Assembly: GCF_000147815.2 (NCBI RefSeq)
Contig: NC_015957.1
Coordinates: forward strand, 7,130,001-7,194,000
DNA: 64,000 bases
Reading direction: 5' to 3'
From: Streptomyces violaceusniger Tu 4113
GTDB taxonomy: Bacteria; Actinomycetota; Actinomycetes; Streptomycetales; Streptomycetaceae
The position numbers and the translations under genes were made by a program. Of the stretch, positions 40,052 to 49,069 are shown in pieces; the first letter of the stretch is position 1; each line of letters starts with the position of its first letter. A model generated the notes under the pieces. It did not search any database, was not told where the DNA came from, and saw only the letters and a program-made list of their open reading frames with translations.

Positions 40052-43000
40052 ATGACGACGCGCGCCCTCGTACGCGACCGCCGCTGGTCCACCGACAAGG
40101 CCCGGACGAGCATGATCGGCCTCGCCGTCGCCGCCACCGCGCGGGCCGGCGGCATGGAACTGCGGGCCCTGCCGGAACACCTCGTACGCCGCGACGACGC
40201 CGGCGCCCGGCGCGGTGTGCGCATCCTCGTCTCCGGCGACTCGCCGGGCCACGGCGCTCGGGATCACGGCACTCCCGACCACAGCGCTCCGGGCCACGAC
40301 GCTCCCGACCACGACGCTCCCGACCACGACGCTCCGGGCCACGACGCTCCGGACCACGGCGAGTGGACATTCGAGGTGGAGGTCGCCGGCCGTGGCCGGG
40401 TGCCCGTCGAGGTGCTGCCCGCGCCCGGCGGCCCACGCCTGATGCTCCCCCTGGAGAGCGACCGCCGCGATGTGCGGATCCAGGCCCGCAACGGCGACGT
40501 GTCGGCGGTGCTCGCCTTCGCGCTGGAACCGCCGCGGGAGTGGACGATCCACCTGGTCCACCACTCGCACCTGGACATCGGCTACACCGATCCCCAGGGC
40601 ACCGTCCTCGGCGAACATGTCGCCTTCCTCGACTCCTGCCTCGATCTGACCCGTACCACCGACGGCTGGCCCGACGACGCCAGGTTCCGGTGGGCCGTGG
40701 AGTCGCTGTGGTCGTTCGAGCAGTGGGCCGCCGTCCGGCCGCCGGAGCGGGTGGCGGAGTTCGTCGAGCGGGTCCGGGCCGGCCAGATCGAGCTGACGGC
40801 CATGCCGTACAACCTCCACAGCGACACCTGCTCCACCGACGAACTGCACGAACTGCTGCGGCTGGCCCGCCGGGTGAGGGACACCTACGGGATCGATTTC
40901 CACTCGGCCATGCAGACCGATGTACCCGGCTCCGTCGCCGGGCTGCCGGACGCCCTGTCCCCGCTGGGCGTGCGCTACCTGTCGGTGGCGCACAACTGGG
41001 CCGGGCGCTCGGTGCCCACCACCAACGGCGGGGCACGGCTGCCGCGCCTGTTCCGGTGGCGCGCCCCGTCGGGCAAGGAGGTGCTGGTATGGATGACCGA
41101 CAGCCCCCACGGCCTGGCCTACATGGAAGGGCCCGTGCTGGGCTTCGACACCTCCTACGCCATGGTGGACGACCTGCTGCCCGCCTACCTGACGTCGCTC
41201 GCGACCAACCCCTACCCGATCCCGCCCGAGCTCCTCGGCTCACCGTCCCCCGCGCCGGGCGAGCGCGAGCCCTACCCGTGGGACGTGCTGCATCTGAGGG
41301 TGCAGGGCCACTTCGGGGACAACGCGCCGCCGCGGCTGATCCTCGCCGAGACCGTACGACGCTGGAACGAGACATGGGACAGCCCCAGGCTGCGGCTGTC
41401 CACCAACACCGACTTCTTCACCGACGCCGAGGCCCGGCTCGGCGACGCCATCCCCGCCTTCGAGGGCGACTGGGGCGACTGGTGGGTCGAGGGCGTCGGC
41501 TCGGGCGCCCGGCCCCAGGCCATGGTGCGCCGCGCCCAGTCCACCGTCACCGACGCCACCACCCTGTACGGCATGGCCGCCCTGGCCTCCCCCGCGGCGC
41601 CCACCGCCGACCTGGCCGCGGCCGCCCGCGGCGGCGCCGACCAGGTGTACCGGTCGGTGTCCCTGTTCAACGAGCACACCTGGGGCGCCTCCGACCCGTG
41701 GACCCACGGTGACGCGGGCGGCGAGTCGGGCGAGCAGCAGTGGCACTGGAAGTACGGGTACGCGCTGCACGGCGACAACGACGCCGACACCTTCCTCGAC
41801 CACGCCTCGGCCGCACTCGGCGCCCTGCTGCCCGCCGCGGCCGACGCCGACGTGACGTACTGGGCCGTCAACACCACGGCGGCGGCCCGCACCTCGGTCG
41901 TGACGGTGTTCCTGCGCGAGAGCCGTGTCCCGCTCACGAGCACGGTGTCGGTGGCCGACGGCCGCACCGGCGCGGAACTGCCGCTGGTCCAGGAGGCGCA
42001 GACCAACCCGGTCCACCGGGACGCCGGGCGGTGGCTGCACATCCAGGTCCCCGATGTGCCGCCGTTCGGCCTCGTACGGCTGGACGTGACGGTGACCGGC
42101 ACCGACGGCGGCAAGGTGGTGGCCTCCCCCACCGCCCTCCGCCTCGACGGGGACGAGGCGGGCGAGGAGGGCGAGAAGCGCGGGGACCGCGCCGTCCCCC
42201 TGCCCACCGCCGACGACCTGATCCTGGAGAACGACCATCTGCGCGTCCGCGTCGACCTGACCACGGCCTGTGTGGCGAGCCTCGTCGAGAAGGCCACCGG
42301 TCGCGAACTCGTCGACCAGGACGCCGTCGTCGGCTTCAACGGCTACGTCTACGACACCTACACCACCGCGGGCGGCTACAACCACCAGGCCAACAAGACC
42401 ACCGTGAGCGAGGAACTGGAACTCCTCGGCTCCCGGACCCTGGCCCGCCCCGCCGTACTCCTCGAACGCGTCGACGACGCCCTCGGCCGGCGCCTCACCT
42501 ACGAGTACGCGGCGGACGGCGTCCGCCGGGCCCGCACCACGCTCAGCCTCGGCCGTGACGACGCCCACCTGGTGATCGACAACCGCTTCGACAAGCCCGC
42601 CACCATGACGAAGGAGAGCGCCTACCTCGCGTTCCCCTTCGCGCTGACACGGCCCACGGTGCACTACGAGATCACCGGGGCCCTGACCGGCACCGGCCTC
42701 GCCCATGTGCCCGGCGCACCCCAGCACATGCGTGCCGTCAGGTCGTTCGTCTCCCTGGCGGACGACGGCGGCCCCGTCGCCTGGATCACCAGGGACGCGC
42801 CGCTGGTCGAGCCGGAGACCATCGCCCTGCCCTACGCACCCTTCCCCGACTTGACCTCACCGCGCCGGCCCGGCACGGTCTACTCCTGGGTGCACAACAA
42901 CCTCTGGGACACCAACTTCCCATCCCAGCAGGCATTCCACACCACCTTCCGCTACGCGGTGGGCGTCCGCCGCAGCGGCGAGAGCATCGACGCCGAAGCC

Positions 43001-43375
43001 CTGGCACTGCGCACCGCCTACGAGGTCGACCACCCGCTGATCGGCGTCCCGGCGCACGGCGCCCCCGACGCGCACCGCCCGGCCGAACGCGCACTGCTCT
43101 CCGTGGACGACGCGCGCATCACGGTCCGCGACGCGGCCCCGGTGCCGGGTGACGACGGCGTCGACCTGCTGGTGAGGCTCCAGTCCTTCGCCACGGAGCC
43201 CCGCACGGTCCGCCTCAGGTGCGGCTTCCCCGTCGCGGGCGCGGAACGCGCCACCTACCTCGGCGACCCCGACGGCCCCGCCACCCTCGACGGCGACGAC
43301 ATCCTCGTGGACATCCCCCGCCTGGGCAGCGTCGCGGTGCGGGTGCGCCTCGGCGCGGCGGGGGCAGCGGGTTAG
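40052..43375 (+). CDS. GH38 alpha-mannosidase
   Basis: The 1107-residue enzyme has the GH38 zinc motif HHSHLDIGYTDPQG (His173, Asp175) and the likely nucleophile Asp290 in SAMQTDVPGS; MTDSPHGLAYMEG and FNEHTWGASDPW are further active-site strands. The C-terminal two thirds form the beta-sandwich domains (NDHLRVRVDLTTACVASLVEKATGRELVD). No signal peptide is present, so it acts inside the cell on imported alpha-mannosides. A repeated His/Asp/Pro insert fills residues 66-103. GGGAGAG precedes the ATG. It ends the transport arm, and a perfect terminator follows. Confidence 0.9.
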   Translation: MTTRALVRDRRWSTDKARTSMIGLAVAATARAGGMELRALPEHLVRRDDAGARRGVRILVSGDSPGHGARDHGTPDHSAPGHDAPDHDAPDHDAPGHDAPDHGEWTFEVEVAGRGRVPVEVLPAPGGPRLMLPLESDRRDVRIQARNGDVSAVLAFALEPPREWTIHLVHHSHLDIGYTDPQGTVLGEHVAFLDSCLDLTRTTDGWPDDARFRWAVESLWSFEQWAAVRPPERVAEFVERVRAGQIELTAMPYNLHSDTCSTDELHELLRLARRVRDTYGIDFHSAMQTDVPGSVAGLPDALSPLGVRYLSVAHNWAGRSVPTTNGGARLPRLFRWRAPSGKEVLVWMTDSPHGLAYMEGPVLGFDTSYAMVDDLLPAYLTSLATNPYPIPPELLGSPSPAPGEREPYPWDVLHLRVQGHFGDNAPPRLILAETVRRWNETWDSPRLRLSTNTDFFTDAEARLGDAIPAFEGDWGDWWVEGVGSGARPQAMVRRAQSTVTDATTLYGMAALASPAAPTADLAAAARGGADQVYRSVSLFNEHTWGASDPWTHGDAGGESGEQQWHWKYGYALHGDNDADTFLDHASAALGALLPAAADADVTYWAVNTTAAARTSVVTVFLRESRVPLTSTVSVADGRTGAELPLVQEAQTNPVHRDAGRWLHIQVPDVPPFGLVRLDVTVTGTDGGKVVASPTALRLDGDEAGEEGEKRGDRAVPLPTADDLILENDHLRVRVDLTTACVASLVEKATGRELVDQDAVVGFNGYVYDTYTTAGGYNHQANKTTVSEELELLGSRTLARPAVLLERVDDALGRRLTYEYAADGVRRARTTLSLGRDDAHLVIDNRFDKPATMTKESAYLAFPFALTRPTVHYEITGALTGTGLAHVPGAPQHMRAVRSFVSLADDGGPVAWITRDAPLVEPETIALPYAPFPDLTSPRRPGTVYSWVHNNLWDTNFPSQQAFHTTFRYAVGVRRSGESIDAEALALRTAYEVDHPLIGVPAHGAPDAHRPAERALLSVDDARITVRDAAPVPGDDGVDLLVRLQSFATEPRTVRLRCGFPVAGAERATYLGDPDGPATLDGDDILVDIPRLGSVAVRVRLGAAGAAG
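40247..40360. repeat. 15-bp repeats encoding DHxAP units in the mannosidase
   Basis: About seven 15-base units (DHGTP, DHSAP, GHDAP, DHDAP, DHDAP, GHDAP, DHGEW) form a His/Asp-rich loop near the N-terminus, before the catalytic domain. Confidence 0.85.
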
Positions 43376-43387
43376 CTGGGCAGCGTC

Positions 43388-43436
43388 GTGGGAGCCGCCC
43401 GCCACCGGCTCCGGGTCGGTGGCGGGCGGCTCCCAC
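43388..43436. terminator. Perfect 19-bp stem terminator after the mannosidase
   Basis: The arms 43388-43406 and 43418-43436 are perfect 19-base inverted copies (GTGGGAGCCGCCCGCCACC and its complement) around an 11-base loop, 13 bases after the mannosidase stop. Confidence 0.85.
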
Positions 43437-43463
43437 AACGCCCTGCATCACGGTCATGTAACG

Positions 43464-43690
43464 TCAGCGCTCGATGCGCCGCCGCACCTCCTCGTTTTCG
43501 TCATGGCCGGCGGCCGGGGGCAGGCTGTCGAGCTTGGCCAGTTGCTCAGCGGTCAGCTCGACCGTGTCGGCGGCGGTGTTCTCCTCCACGCGGGCGGCCC
43601 GCTTGGTGCCGGGGATCGGGACGATGTGCTCGCCCTTGGCCGGCAGCCAGGCCAGGGCGACCTGGGCCGGTGTGGCGCCGGCCGCCCGCT
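43464..43690 (-). pseudogene. Aldo/keto reductase C-terminal fragment
   Basis: The minus frame reads ATPAQVALAWLPAKGEHIVPIPGTKRAARVEENTAADTVELTAEQLAKLDSLPP, the last quarter of an aldo/keto reductase (Q-x-A-L-x-W and the GTK NADPH motif). The catalytic N-terminal barrel is gone; the sequence breaks at about 43690, where an unrelated relic on the other strand begins. It cannot be functional. Confidence 0.8.
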
Positions 43691-43980
43691 TCATCTACCT
43701 CGACCCGGCCGCCCGCGCGTTTCTCCCCGACTGGGACAAGGGCGCCGACGACGTCGCCGCGATGCTCCGCGGCGAGGCCGGCCGTAACCCCTACGACAAG
43801 GACCTCACCGACCTCATCGGGGAGCTGTCCACCCGCAGCGAGATCTTCCGCAACCGCTGGGCCGTCGTGATCTACACCGCCGTCCCCCACACCCCCAGCG
43901 CCGACGCCCTCCGCCTCCTGTCCACCTGGGCCGCCACCCAGGACCAGCCGGCACCCGACCTCCACGAGCGCCTGACCTGA
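43681..43980 (+). pseudogene. MmyB-type XRE regulator C-terminal fragment
   Basis: The plus frame reads ARFIYLDPAARAFLPDWDKGADDVAAMLRGEAGRNPYDKDLTDLIGELSTRSEIFRNRWA, the ligand domain of MmyB-like XRE regulators. It then jumps directly to VVIYTAVPHTPSADALRLLSTWA, the family's last helix, skipping the HHP segment usually in between. The HTH half is missing. So it is truncated at its 5' end and internally deleted. Confidence 0.75.
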
Positions 43981-44020
43981 CCAGCGGGAACAGCGCAAAC
44001 CATGGACATGGCCCCAGCCC

Positions 44021-44509
44021 TCATGCGGTCCTCTTGGCAGCGATTCTGGCCCGCAGCGTGTCACGAACGGTGGGCCACTCATCCGCGAGCAGGCTGTAGT
44101 AGAGCGAGTCGCGGCGGGTGCCGTCCTGGCGCCGCATATGGCTGCGCAGGGTGCCTTCGTAGACCAGGCCAAGACGGGCCAGCGCCTGTTGAGAACGCAC
44201 ATTGAGATGGTCGGTGCGCAGAGCGAGCCTGACGAGGCGCAGGTCATCGAAGGCATGGCTGAACAGCAACAGCTTGGACTCGGGATTGTACGGACCTCCC
44301 CAGCAAGACCGGTCGAACCAGGTCGCGCCGACTTCGGCCCGGCTCTCCTCCAGGTCGAGGTCGTACAAGCTGGTCGAACCGATCACAGCGTCGTCGTCAC
44401 GACGTTGCACCGCGAAGCACCGCCGGACAGGATCCGCGATCATCTCGCTCAGCATCGTGCGCAGCTGCGTCACGGTCTCAGGACGTGGCCGCGGCATCCA
44501 TCGCCACAC
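44021..44509 (-). CDS. GNAT family N-acetyltransferase, start uncertain
   Basis: From GTG 44509 the protein is 162 residues with RCFAVQRRDDDAVIGSTSLYDLDLEESRAEVGATWFDRSCWGGPYNPESKLLLFSHAFDDLRLVRLALRTDHLNVRSQQALARLGLVYEG, a RimJ/RimL-type acetyltransferase. In the same frame the upstream sequence still looks like the family (AVRLVPLSTEHADALFPSASDPE) to 44599, but no ATG, GTG or TTG occurs there before an in-frame stop. Either a frameshift has removed the true start, or an unusual start is used. Confidence 0.7.
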   Translation of the reverse strand: MWRWMPRPRPETVTQLRTMLSEMIADPVRRCFAVQRRDDDAVIGSTSLYDLDLEESRAEVGATWFDRSCWGGPYNPESKLLLFSHAFDDLRLVRLALRTDHLNVRSQQALARLGLVYEGTLRSHMRRQDGTRRDSLYYSLLADEWPTVRDTLRARIAAKRTA

Positions 44510-44699
44510 CTCGGGGTCGGACGCGGAGGGGAAGAGCGCGTCAGCGTGCTCGGTGGATAACGGGACGAGACGAACCGCACTGCCGAGGAATGTTGTTCTT
44601 CACCTTGAAACAGTAGAACGAGCCATGACACCGGCAGGAGAGCCCTGAGGCTGAGAGCGACGTCAGGCCCGTCACCATCGATCGGCATTGACAGCTTCC

Positions 44700-45290
44700 T
44701 CAGTGAGCGGGCCGCAACGGGTCCTGTCGGGTGAGGCAGACGAGAATGCCTACGAGGACGATCGCTGCCGTGATGGCTAGCGCGACCAGGGAGTTTGCGG
44801 GATACAGGATCCAGGCCCACGGCTCGGGGCGACCGCCGCTCCAGCCGGCCGCCGCGCACACAAGCGGCACGATGGCGACGGTGACGGCCGCGATGCGATG
44901 GCCGAGGAAGGGAAACAGCAGCAGCGCCAGGCCGACGTAGCCGGCGATGTTGCGCCCCAGCACCAAGGCGATGCCGTCAGCCCCCAGCGCGTAGCAGAGG
45001 GCCGCCATCCCCGCCCCGGTGGCGGCGACCGCCGAACCGAGTGCGGCGTCCCATCTCCGCACGGGCCGGCAGGCGACGCTTTCGGTGCGCAGGTCGCCGC
45101 GCCCCATGCCGTAGAGCAGCATCACCGCGGGCAGCAGCGTGATGAGGTGGCCGACCAGGAAGTGTCCGGACTGGCCGGTCAGCACGGGCACAGGGAGTTC
45201 GGCGTTGCCCATGAGGAGGCCCACCACATTGGTCCCGACGACGGACGCGCTCAACACGGGCACGGCACGGGCCTTCCACCACCAGATCAT
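44700..45290 (-). CDS. Membrane subunit of an ABC exporter operon
   Basis: The 196-residue protein has about five hydrophobic segments (HFLVGHLITLLPAVMLLYGMG, ALGSAVAATGAGMAALCYALG, YVGLALLLFPFLGHRIAAVTVAIVPLVCAAAG and SLVALAITAAIVLVGILVCL). No enzyme motif is visible. Its ATG overlaps the end of the larger membrane protein, so it belongs to the ATPase operon upstream. It is probably an accessory permease subunit. Confidence 0.7.
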   Translation of the reverse strand: MIWWWKARAVPVLSASVVGTNVVGLLMGNAELPVPVLTGQSGHFLVGHLITLLPAVMLLYGMGRGDLRTESVACRPVRRWDAALGSAVAATGAGMAALCYALGADGIALVLGRNIAGYVGLALLLFPFLGHRIAAVTVAIVPLVCAAAGWSGGRPEPWAWILYPANSLVALAITAAIVLVGILVCLTRQDPLRPAH

Positions 45291-46555
45291 CCGCGGCTCC
45301 CGTCGATACCCAACTGGGGGCGCACGTCACAGGCCCGCATGGCGCGGTTGTTGCGCTCGTACCAGGCGAGCTGGGCCTTCCGGGACTGTTTCAGGACATG
45401 CTGGGCGAGGGCCAGTTCCGGCGGTGCGACCCGGTTGGCGAGGCTCCGGGGCGAGGCGCCGGCGGTGAGGGAAAGCCACGCTCCGACGGGGCCGTAAGCG
45501 TCGGAGCCCGGGTAGCGCTCTCCGTTGTCCGCGCAGGAAGGAGATTGCGGAAGCAGCCCTGCCGCCACGCCGGTGGGCACACCGACGGCGCTGATGCCGG
45601 GGCCAATGGCCAGCTTGGTCTCGTCAGAGCGGGGCCGGTCCGCCATGGTCAGCGTGGCGGGCACCACGACGCCCGCCCGGCGGAGCCTCTCGACGGCCTT
45701 ACGTGACTCGGCGCGGACCATCCCGGCTCGGTCGTCCATCTCGGGCCACAGGCAGATACGGGGCTGACCGTGATCGCACACCAGGTCACCGACCGGACGG
45801 GAGGTCACCGGGTCCGCCCCCATGCCGTGGGCGGAGGCAGCACCACCCCCGAACCCTCCGGCCAGCAGCGCGACCGCGGCGACGACGGCGGGGACGGTCC
45901 TCCGGTAGTGGATCAGCACGGCGGCGGACAGACAGACCGCCGTACCGAACACTCCCGCGCTCACCAGCGCCCATACGTCCAGGCTCTGGTCGAGCGCACA
46001 GCAGTCCTGCAGTCCTCCGCCCACGAGGTACCGGATCCACACAGCGCTCCAGGAGACCGGGTAGGCGTTGGCGACGAAGCTCGCGATCAACGTGACCGGC
46101 ACCGCGATGATCGGAGCCCACAGACGGCCCAGGACGAAGCCGACCAGGGTGTTGGCCGCGAGCAGCACCACTTCCACCCCAAGGATGCCGAGATCGGGCA
46201 TGCCGAGGCCGACGTCGGCGGCGGCCGCAGAGACCAGCAGGGCCACCGTCATGCCGACCACGCCCATCACCAACACCGGCAGCAGGAGGGGGAAGGCGAT
46301 GGCCAGAGGCGAGCGGACCGCGTTCTGGTCGGAGATGCGCGCGCGCCTGAGCCGGCTTCCCTCCCAGGCCCCGGCTCCGGCACACGCGGGGCCCACGAAG
46401 GACAGCGCGAGGGTCGCGGTGCCGGTGGCGGAGAGCCAGTAGTGGGGCGTGACCCACTCGGACAAGTTGTCGCTGAGGGCGACGACGACGAAGCCGACCA
46501 GAAGCGGCAGAAGTCGGGTGCCCGACGAGACGCGGACGATGGTGCGCAGCAGCAC
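45287..46555 (-). CDS. Membrane protein with soluble C-terminal domain, ABC-associated
   Basis: The 422-residue protein has about seven transmembrane segments in residues 1-245, then an exported-looking domain with Cys pairs (DLVCDHGQPRICLWPEMDD and LPQSPSCADNG, then RACDVRPQ) and the strongly helical PPELALAQHVLKQSRKAQLAWYERN. It starts two bases after the ATPase gene and overlaps the next gene by four bases. It is the likely permease of this transporter. The substrate is unknown. Confidence 0.72.
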   Translation of the reverse strand: MLLRTIVRVSSGTRLLPLLVGFVVVALSDNLSEWVTPHYWLSATGTATLALSFVGPACAGAGAWEGSRLRRARISDQNAVRSPLAIAFPLLLPVLVMGVVGMTVALLVSAAAADVGLGMPDLGILGVEVVLLAANTLVGFVLGRLWAPIIAVPVTLIASFVANAYPVSWSAVWIRYLVGGGLQDCCALDQSLDVWALVSAGVFGTAVCLSAAVLIHYRRTVPAVVAAVALLAGGFGGGAASAHGMGADPVTSRPVGDLVCDHGQPRICLWPEMDDRAGMVRAESRKAVERLRRAGVVVPATLTMADRPRSDETKLAIGPGISAVGVPTGVAAGLLPQSPSCADNGERYPGSDAYGPVGAWLSLTAGASPRSLANRVAPPELALAQHVLKQSRKAQLAWYERNNRAMRACDVRPQLGIDGSRG

Positions 46556-46557
46556 GG

Positions 46558-47301
46558 TCAGATCTCCTCGCCTACGAGCTGGGTGTAGGCGGCTTCCGCG
46601 CGTTCGCGGGGGCCCTGAGCGCTGTCGGCCATGGCGTGGAATTCGGCGGTGGTGCCGTGGAAGCGGACCGTGCCCCGGTCCAGGACGACCACGTGCTGGT
46701 AGAGGTCGGCCAGATCTTCGGTCTGGTGGGTGGAGACGAGGATGTGGACGTCGTCGGCGAGTTGCTCGAGTAAGGACCGGAAGACCTTGCGCTGGGTGGG
46801 GTCCAGGCCCGCGGTGGGTTCATCCATGAGGATGAGCTCGCTGTGGTGGGTGAGGGCTCCGGCGATGCCCATCCGGCGCAGTTGTCCGCCGGATACCTGG
46901 TGGCTGCGGCGGTCGGCGAGCTTGTCCAGGCCGACACGGCCGAGCGTGACGGCCGATGCCTTCCAGGCATCCATGCGGTTCATGCCCTTGAGCCAGCCGG
47001 CGTAGGCGACTTGCTCCCGTACGGTCAGCCCCGGCACGGGCGTGATGTGCTGCGGCAGCCACGCCACCGCCTTCCGGTACGCCGTCACATCCCTACGGGC
47101 GGTGGGGCTGCGGCCCTTCCAGGTGACAGCGCCGTCCAGAGGCTTGAGCTGGGAAGCGGCCAGCGCCATCAGCGTGGACTTCCCCGCCCCGTTCGGGCCG
47201 AGCAGAACCGTCGCCGGACTGCTGACGCGAAGGTCGAAGCCGTCGAGCACGGTCGTCTTCCGGTTGTACCGGAAGGAGACACCGCGGAATTCCAAGGCCA
47301 T
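46558..47301 (-). CDS. ABC transporter ATP-binding protein
   Basis: The 247-residue ATPase has Walker A GPNGAGKST, Q-loop region WLPQHITPVPGLTVREQVAYAGWLKG, signature VSGGQLRRMG, Walker B LILMDEP, D-loop GLD and H-loop STH. ATG 47301 begins MALEFRGVSFRY, as in the family; upstream in-frame sequence to 47397 is not family-like. It is the first gene of a three-gene operon with two membrane proteins, an ABC-2-like exporter layout used for drugs, peptides or lipids. Confidence 0.9.
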   Translation of the reverse strand: MALEFRGVSFRYNRKTTVLDGFDLRVSSPATVLLGPNGAGKSTLMALAASQLKPLDGAVTWKGRSPTARRDVTAYRKAVAWLPQHITPVPGLTVREQVAYAGWLKGMNRMDAWKASAVTLGRVGLDKLADRRSHQVSGGQLRRMGIAGALTHHSELILMDEPTAGLDPTQRKVFRSLLEQLADDVHILVSTHQTEDLADLYQHVVVLDRGTVRFHGTTAEFHAMADSAQGPRERAEAAYTQLVGEEI

Positions 47302-47497
47302 GAGCCGCGCAATCCGCCGCCAGGGGTAGCCCCGAGGAGGCTGTAGTGAGGAGCCGGAGGTGCCCCGACGCAGCCAGAGTCCGCCTCGCAGGGGCACCCA
47401 TGAAGACGTGCCGTACCGTCCTCGGGTTCTCGTAGGCGATGACCACCTTGTTGGCGCTCATCGGCCGTACGACTGGTGGCCCCAACGCCGGCCCGTG

Positions 47498-47878
47498 TCA
47501 CGATGCGAGGCGGGTCTGTTCGCTGCGCGTACGTCGCTCGTCATAGTCGGATCGGGCGGCTTCCACCACTTCCAGGTGATCGACGACCCATCTCAACATC
47601 GCTTGCAAGGGTGCCTCAAGGCTCCGGCCCAGGTCAGTGATGCGGTATTCGATCGCCACCGGGTCCGTGGACACGACCAGCCGTTCGATCACACCGTTGC
47701 GCTCGAGCCGCCGCAGGCATGTGGTCAGTGACTTCGGCGTGATGGCAGGCAGGTGCTGGCGAAGCTCATTGAAGCGCCGGGGGCGGTCGCACAGTGCCTC
47801 CAACACCAGCAGGGACCACTTGTCGAAGAGCTGGTCGAGCAGACGACGACCCTCGCTGTCGAAGTCCAGTCCACACAC
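47498..47878 (-). CDS. HxlR family transcriptional regulator
   Basis: The 126-residue winged-helix protein has the HxlR signature WSLLVLEALCDRPRRFNELRQHLPAITPKSLTTCLRRLERNGVIERLVVSTDPVAIEYRITDLGRSLEAPL, with Cys2 near the start as in thiol- or aldehyde-sensing members. It is divergent from the enoyl-CoA hydratase gene, 97 bases away, and is its likely repressor. Confidence 0.88.
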   Translation of the reverse strand: MCGLDFDSEGRRLLDQLFDKWSLLVLEALCDRPRRFNELRQHLPAITPKSLTTCLRRLERNGVIERLVVSTDPVAIEYRITDLGRSLEAPLQAMLRWVVDHLEVVEAARSDYDERRTRSEQTRLAS

Positions 47879-47910
47879 GCCGGTCTCCTTCGCGATACCT
47901 GGTTTCGTTG

Positions 47911-47947
47911 AAGTATATCGCGCCTACTAGGTATACAGAAGATACTT
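47911..47947. promoter_or_regulatory. Dyad in the HxlR/hydratase promoter region
   Basis: AAGTAT (47911-47916) and ATACTT (47942-47947) are inverted copies, with GTAT/ATAC (47931-47934 and 47942-47945) nested inside. The AT-rich GTATAC-like motifs are typical of HxlR/DUF24 operators. Confidence 0.45.
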
Positions 47948-47975
47948 CCTTGCTCGACCAGTGAAGGCAGGATCC

Positions 47976-48815
47976 ATGACCGGCGAATACTCGGCTATCC
48001 AGGTCTCCATCAACGGCGGTGTGGCGCAAGTCGTCATCGACCACCCTCCGCTCAACTTGCTGGACGCCACCCTCATGCTCGACCTGGACCGGTTCGCGGC
48101 CTCGATGTCCGGCAACGACGACGTCCGGGTGATCGTCTTCGACAGCGCGGACCCGGACTTCTTCATCGCGCATGGCGACATGACGTTCGCCGACGATGCC
48201 GCGGCGTTCTCGGCACTCCCGATCGCCCCCGAGGCAGACCAGTCCTTGAACCCGATGATGCGGCTCCACGAACGCCTCAGATCGCTGCCGCAGATCACGA
48301 TCGCCAAGGTGCGCGGGCTGGCACGCGGTGGCGGTGCGGAACTGCTGTCGGCAATGGACATGCGGTTCGCCTCCCTCGAGCACGCCGGTCTGGCGCAGCC
48401 CGAGGCTGCGGGTGGGATCATCCCGGGCGCGGGAGGCACCGCGTACCTGCCCGGTCTCGTGGGCCGCGCACGCGCCCTGGAGATCATCCTCGGTACGCGG
48501 TTGATCGATGCGGCGACCGCGGAACGGTACGGATGGGTGAACCGGGCCGTGCCGAACGCCGAGCTCGACCACGTCGTCGACACCCTCGCCGCCCGAATCG
48601 CCGCCTTACAACCCGGTGTCGCTCGCGCCGCGGTCGAAGCGGTCGACGCCGCGTCGGACTCGATCGCCCACGGCCTGGAAAGGGGGAACGAACTTCTCGG
48701 CCGGCTCCTCGGCGGGCCCGCCGCGGCCCGTCTCACCAAGGCCGTACTGGCCGCAGGTGCGCAAACCCGCGACGGGGAGCGGCACTTGGAGGCCATTTTC
48801 GACACGGTCCAGTAG
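47976..48815 (+). CDS. Enoyl-CoA hydratase/isomerase family protein
   Basis: The 279-residue crotonase-fold protein has VAQVVIDHPPLNLLDATLMLDLDRF, the oxyanion strands FIAHGDMTF and KVRGLARGGGAELLSAMDMRFAS, and QPEAAGGIIPGAGGTAYLPGLVGRARALEIILG. One catalytic Glu (the PEAAGG position) is present while the first active-site Glu is replaced by Ala or Gly at ARGGGAEL, so hydratase, isomerase or another crotonase reaction are all possible. ATG 47976 follows AAGGCAGG. It is controlled in all likelihood by the divergent HxlR gene. Confidence 0.82.
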   Translation: MTGEYSAIQVSINGGVAQVVIDHPPLNLLDATLMLDLDRFAASMSGNDDVRVIVFDSADPDFFIAHGDMTFADDAAAFSALPIAPEADQSLNPMMRLHERLRSLPQITIAKVRGLARGGGAELLSAMDMRFASLEHAGLAQPEAAGGIIPGAGGTAYLPGLVGRARALEIILGTRLIDAATAERYGWVNRAVPNAELDHVVDTLAARIAALQPGVARAAVEAVDAASDSIAHGLERGNELLGRLLGGPAAARLTKAVLAAGAQTRDGERHLEAIFDTVQ

Positions 48816-48833
48816 GTCCGTCTGCAAACGGAT

Positions 48834-48848
48834 CCCGCTCAGAGCGGG
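48834..48848. terminator. Short hairpin after the hydratase gene
   Basis: CCCGCT (48834-48839) and AGCGGG (48843-48848) pair around a three-base loop, 19 bases past the stop. The rest of 48816-49069 holds no credible gene. Confidence 0.4.
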
Positions 48849-49069
48849 AATGGCGCGAGTGCGACCGGTTCGAACTTGAACTCCATTCCAGCGCGGAGCA
48901 GTGCTTCCACCCATGAGAAAACATCAGCTCACGGCCTCCTCGGCCGCGCTCTGCAGGATGTGTGCATGGCCACTGCGGCGGCGGAGCGGACATGCGACGC
49001 GCACGCGGCCCGGCGGCGTCCGAGTCGCGTCCGCTCACCGTGGAAGCGGCTGAAGACCGAACAGGACGG

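Noticed and set aside
47302..47461. A small minus-strand frame from ATG 47461 before the ABC ATPase
   Set aside because: It overlaps the ATPase in another frame, has no ribosome site and turns into an Arg/Gly-rich shadow; a leader peptide remains possible but is unsupported.
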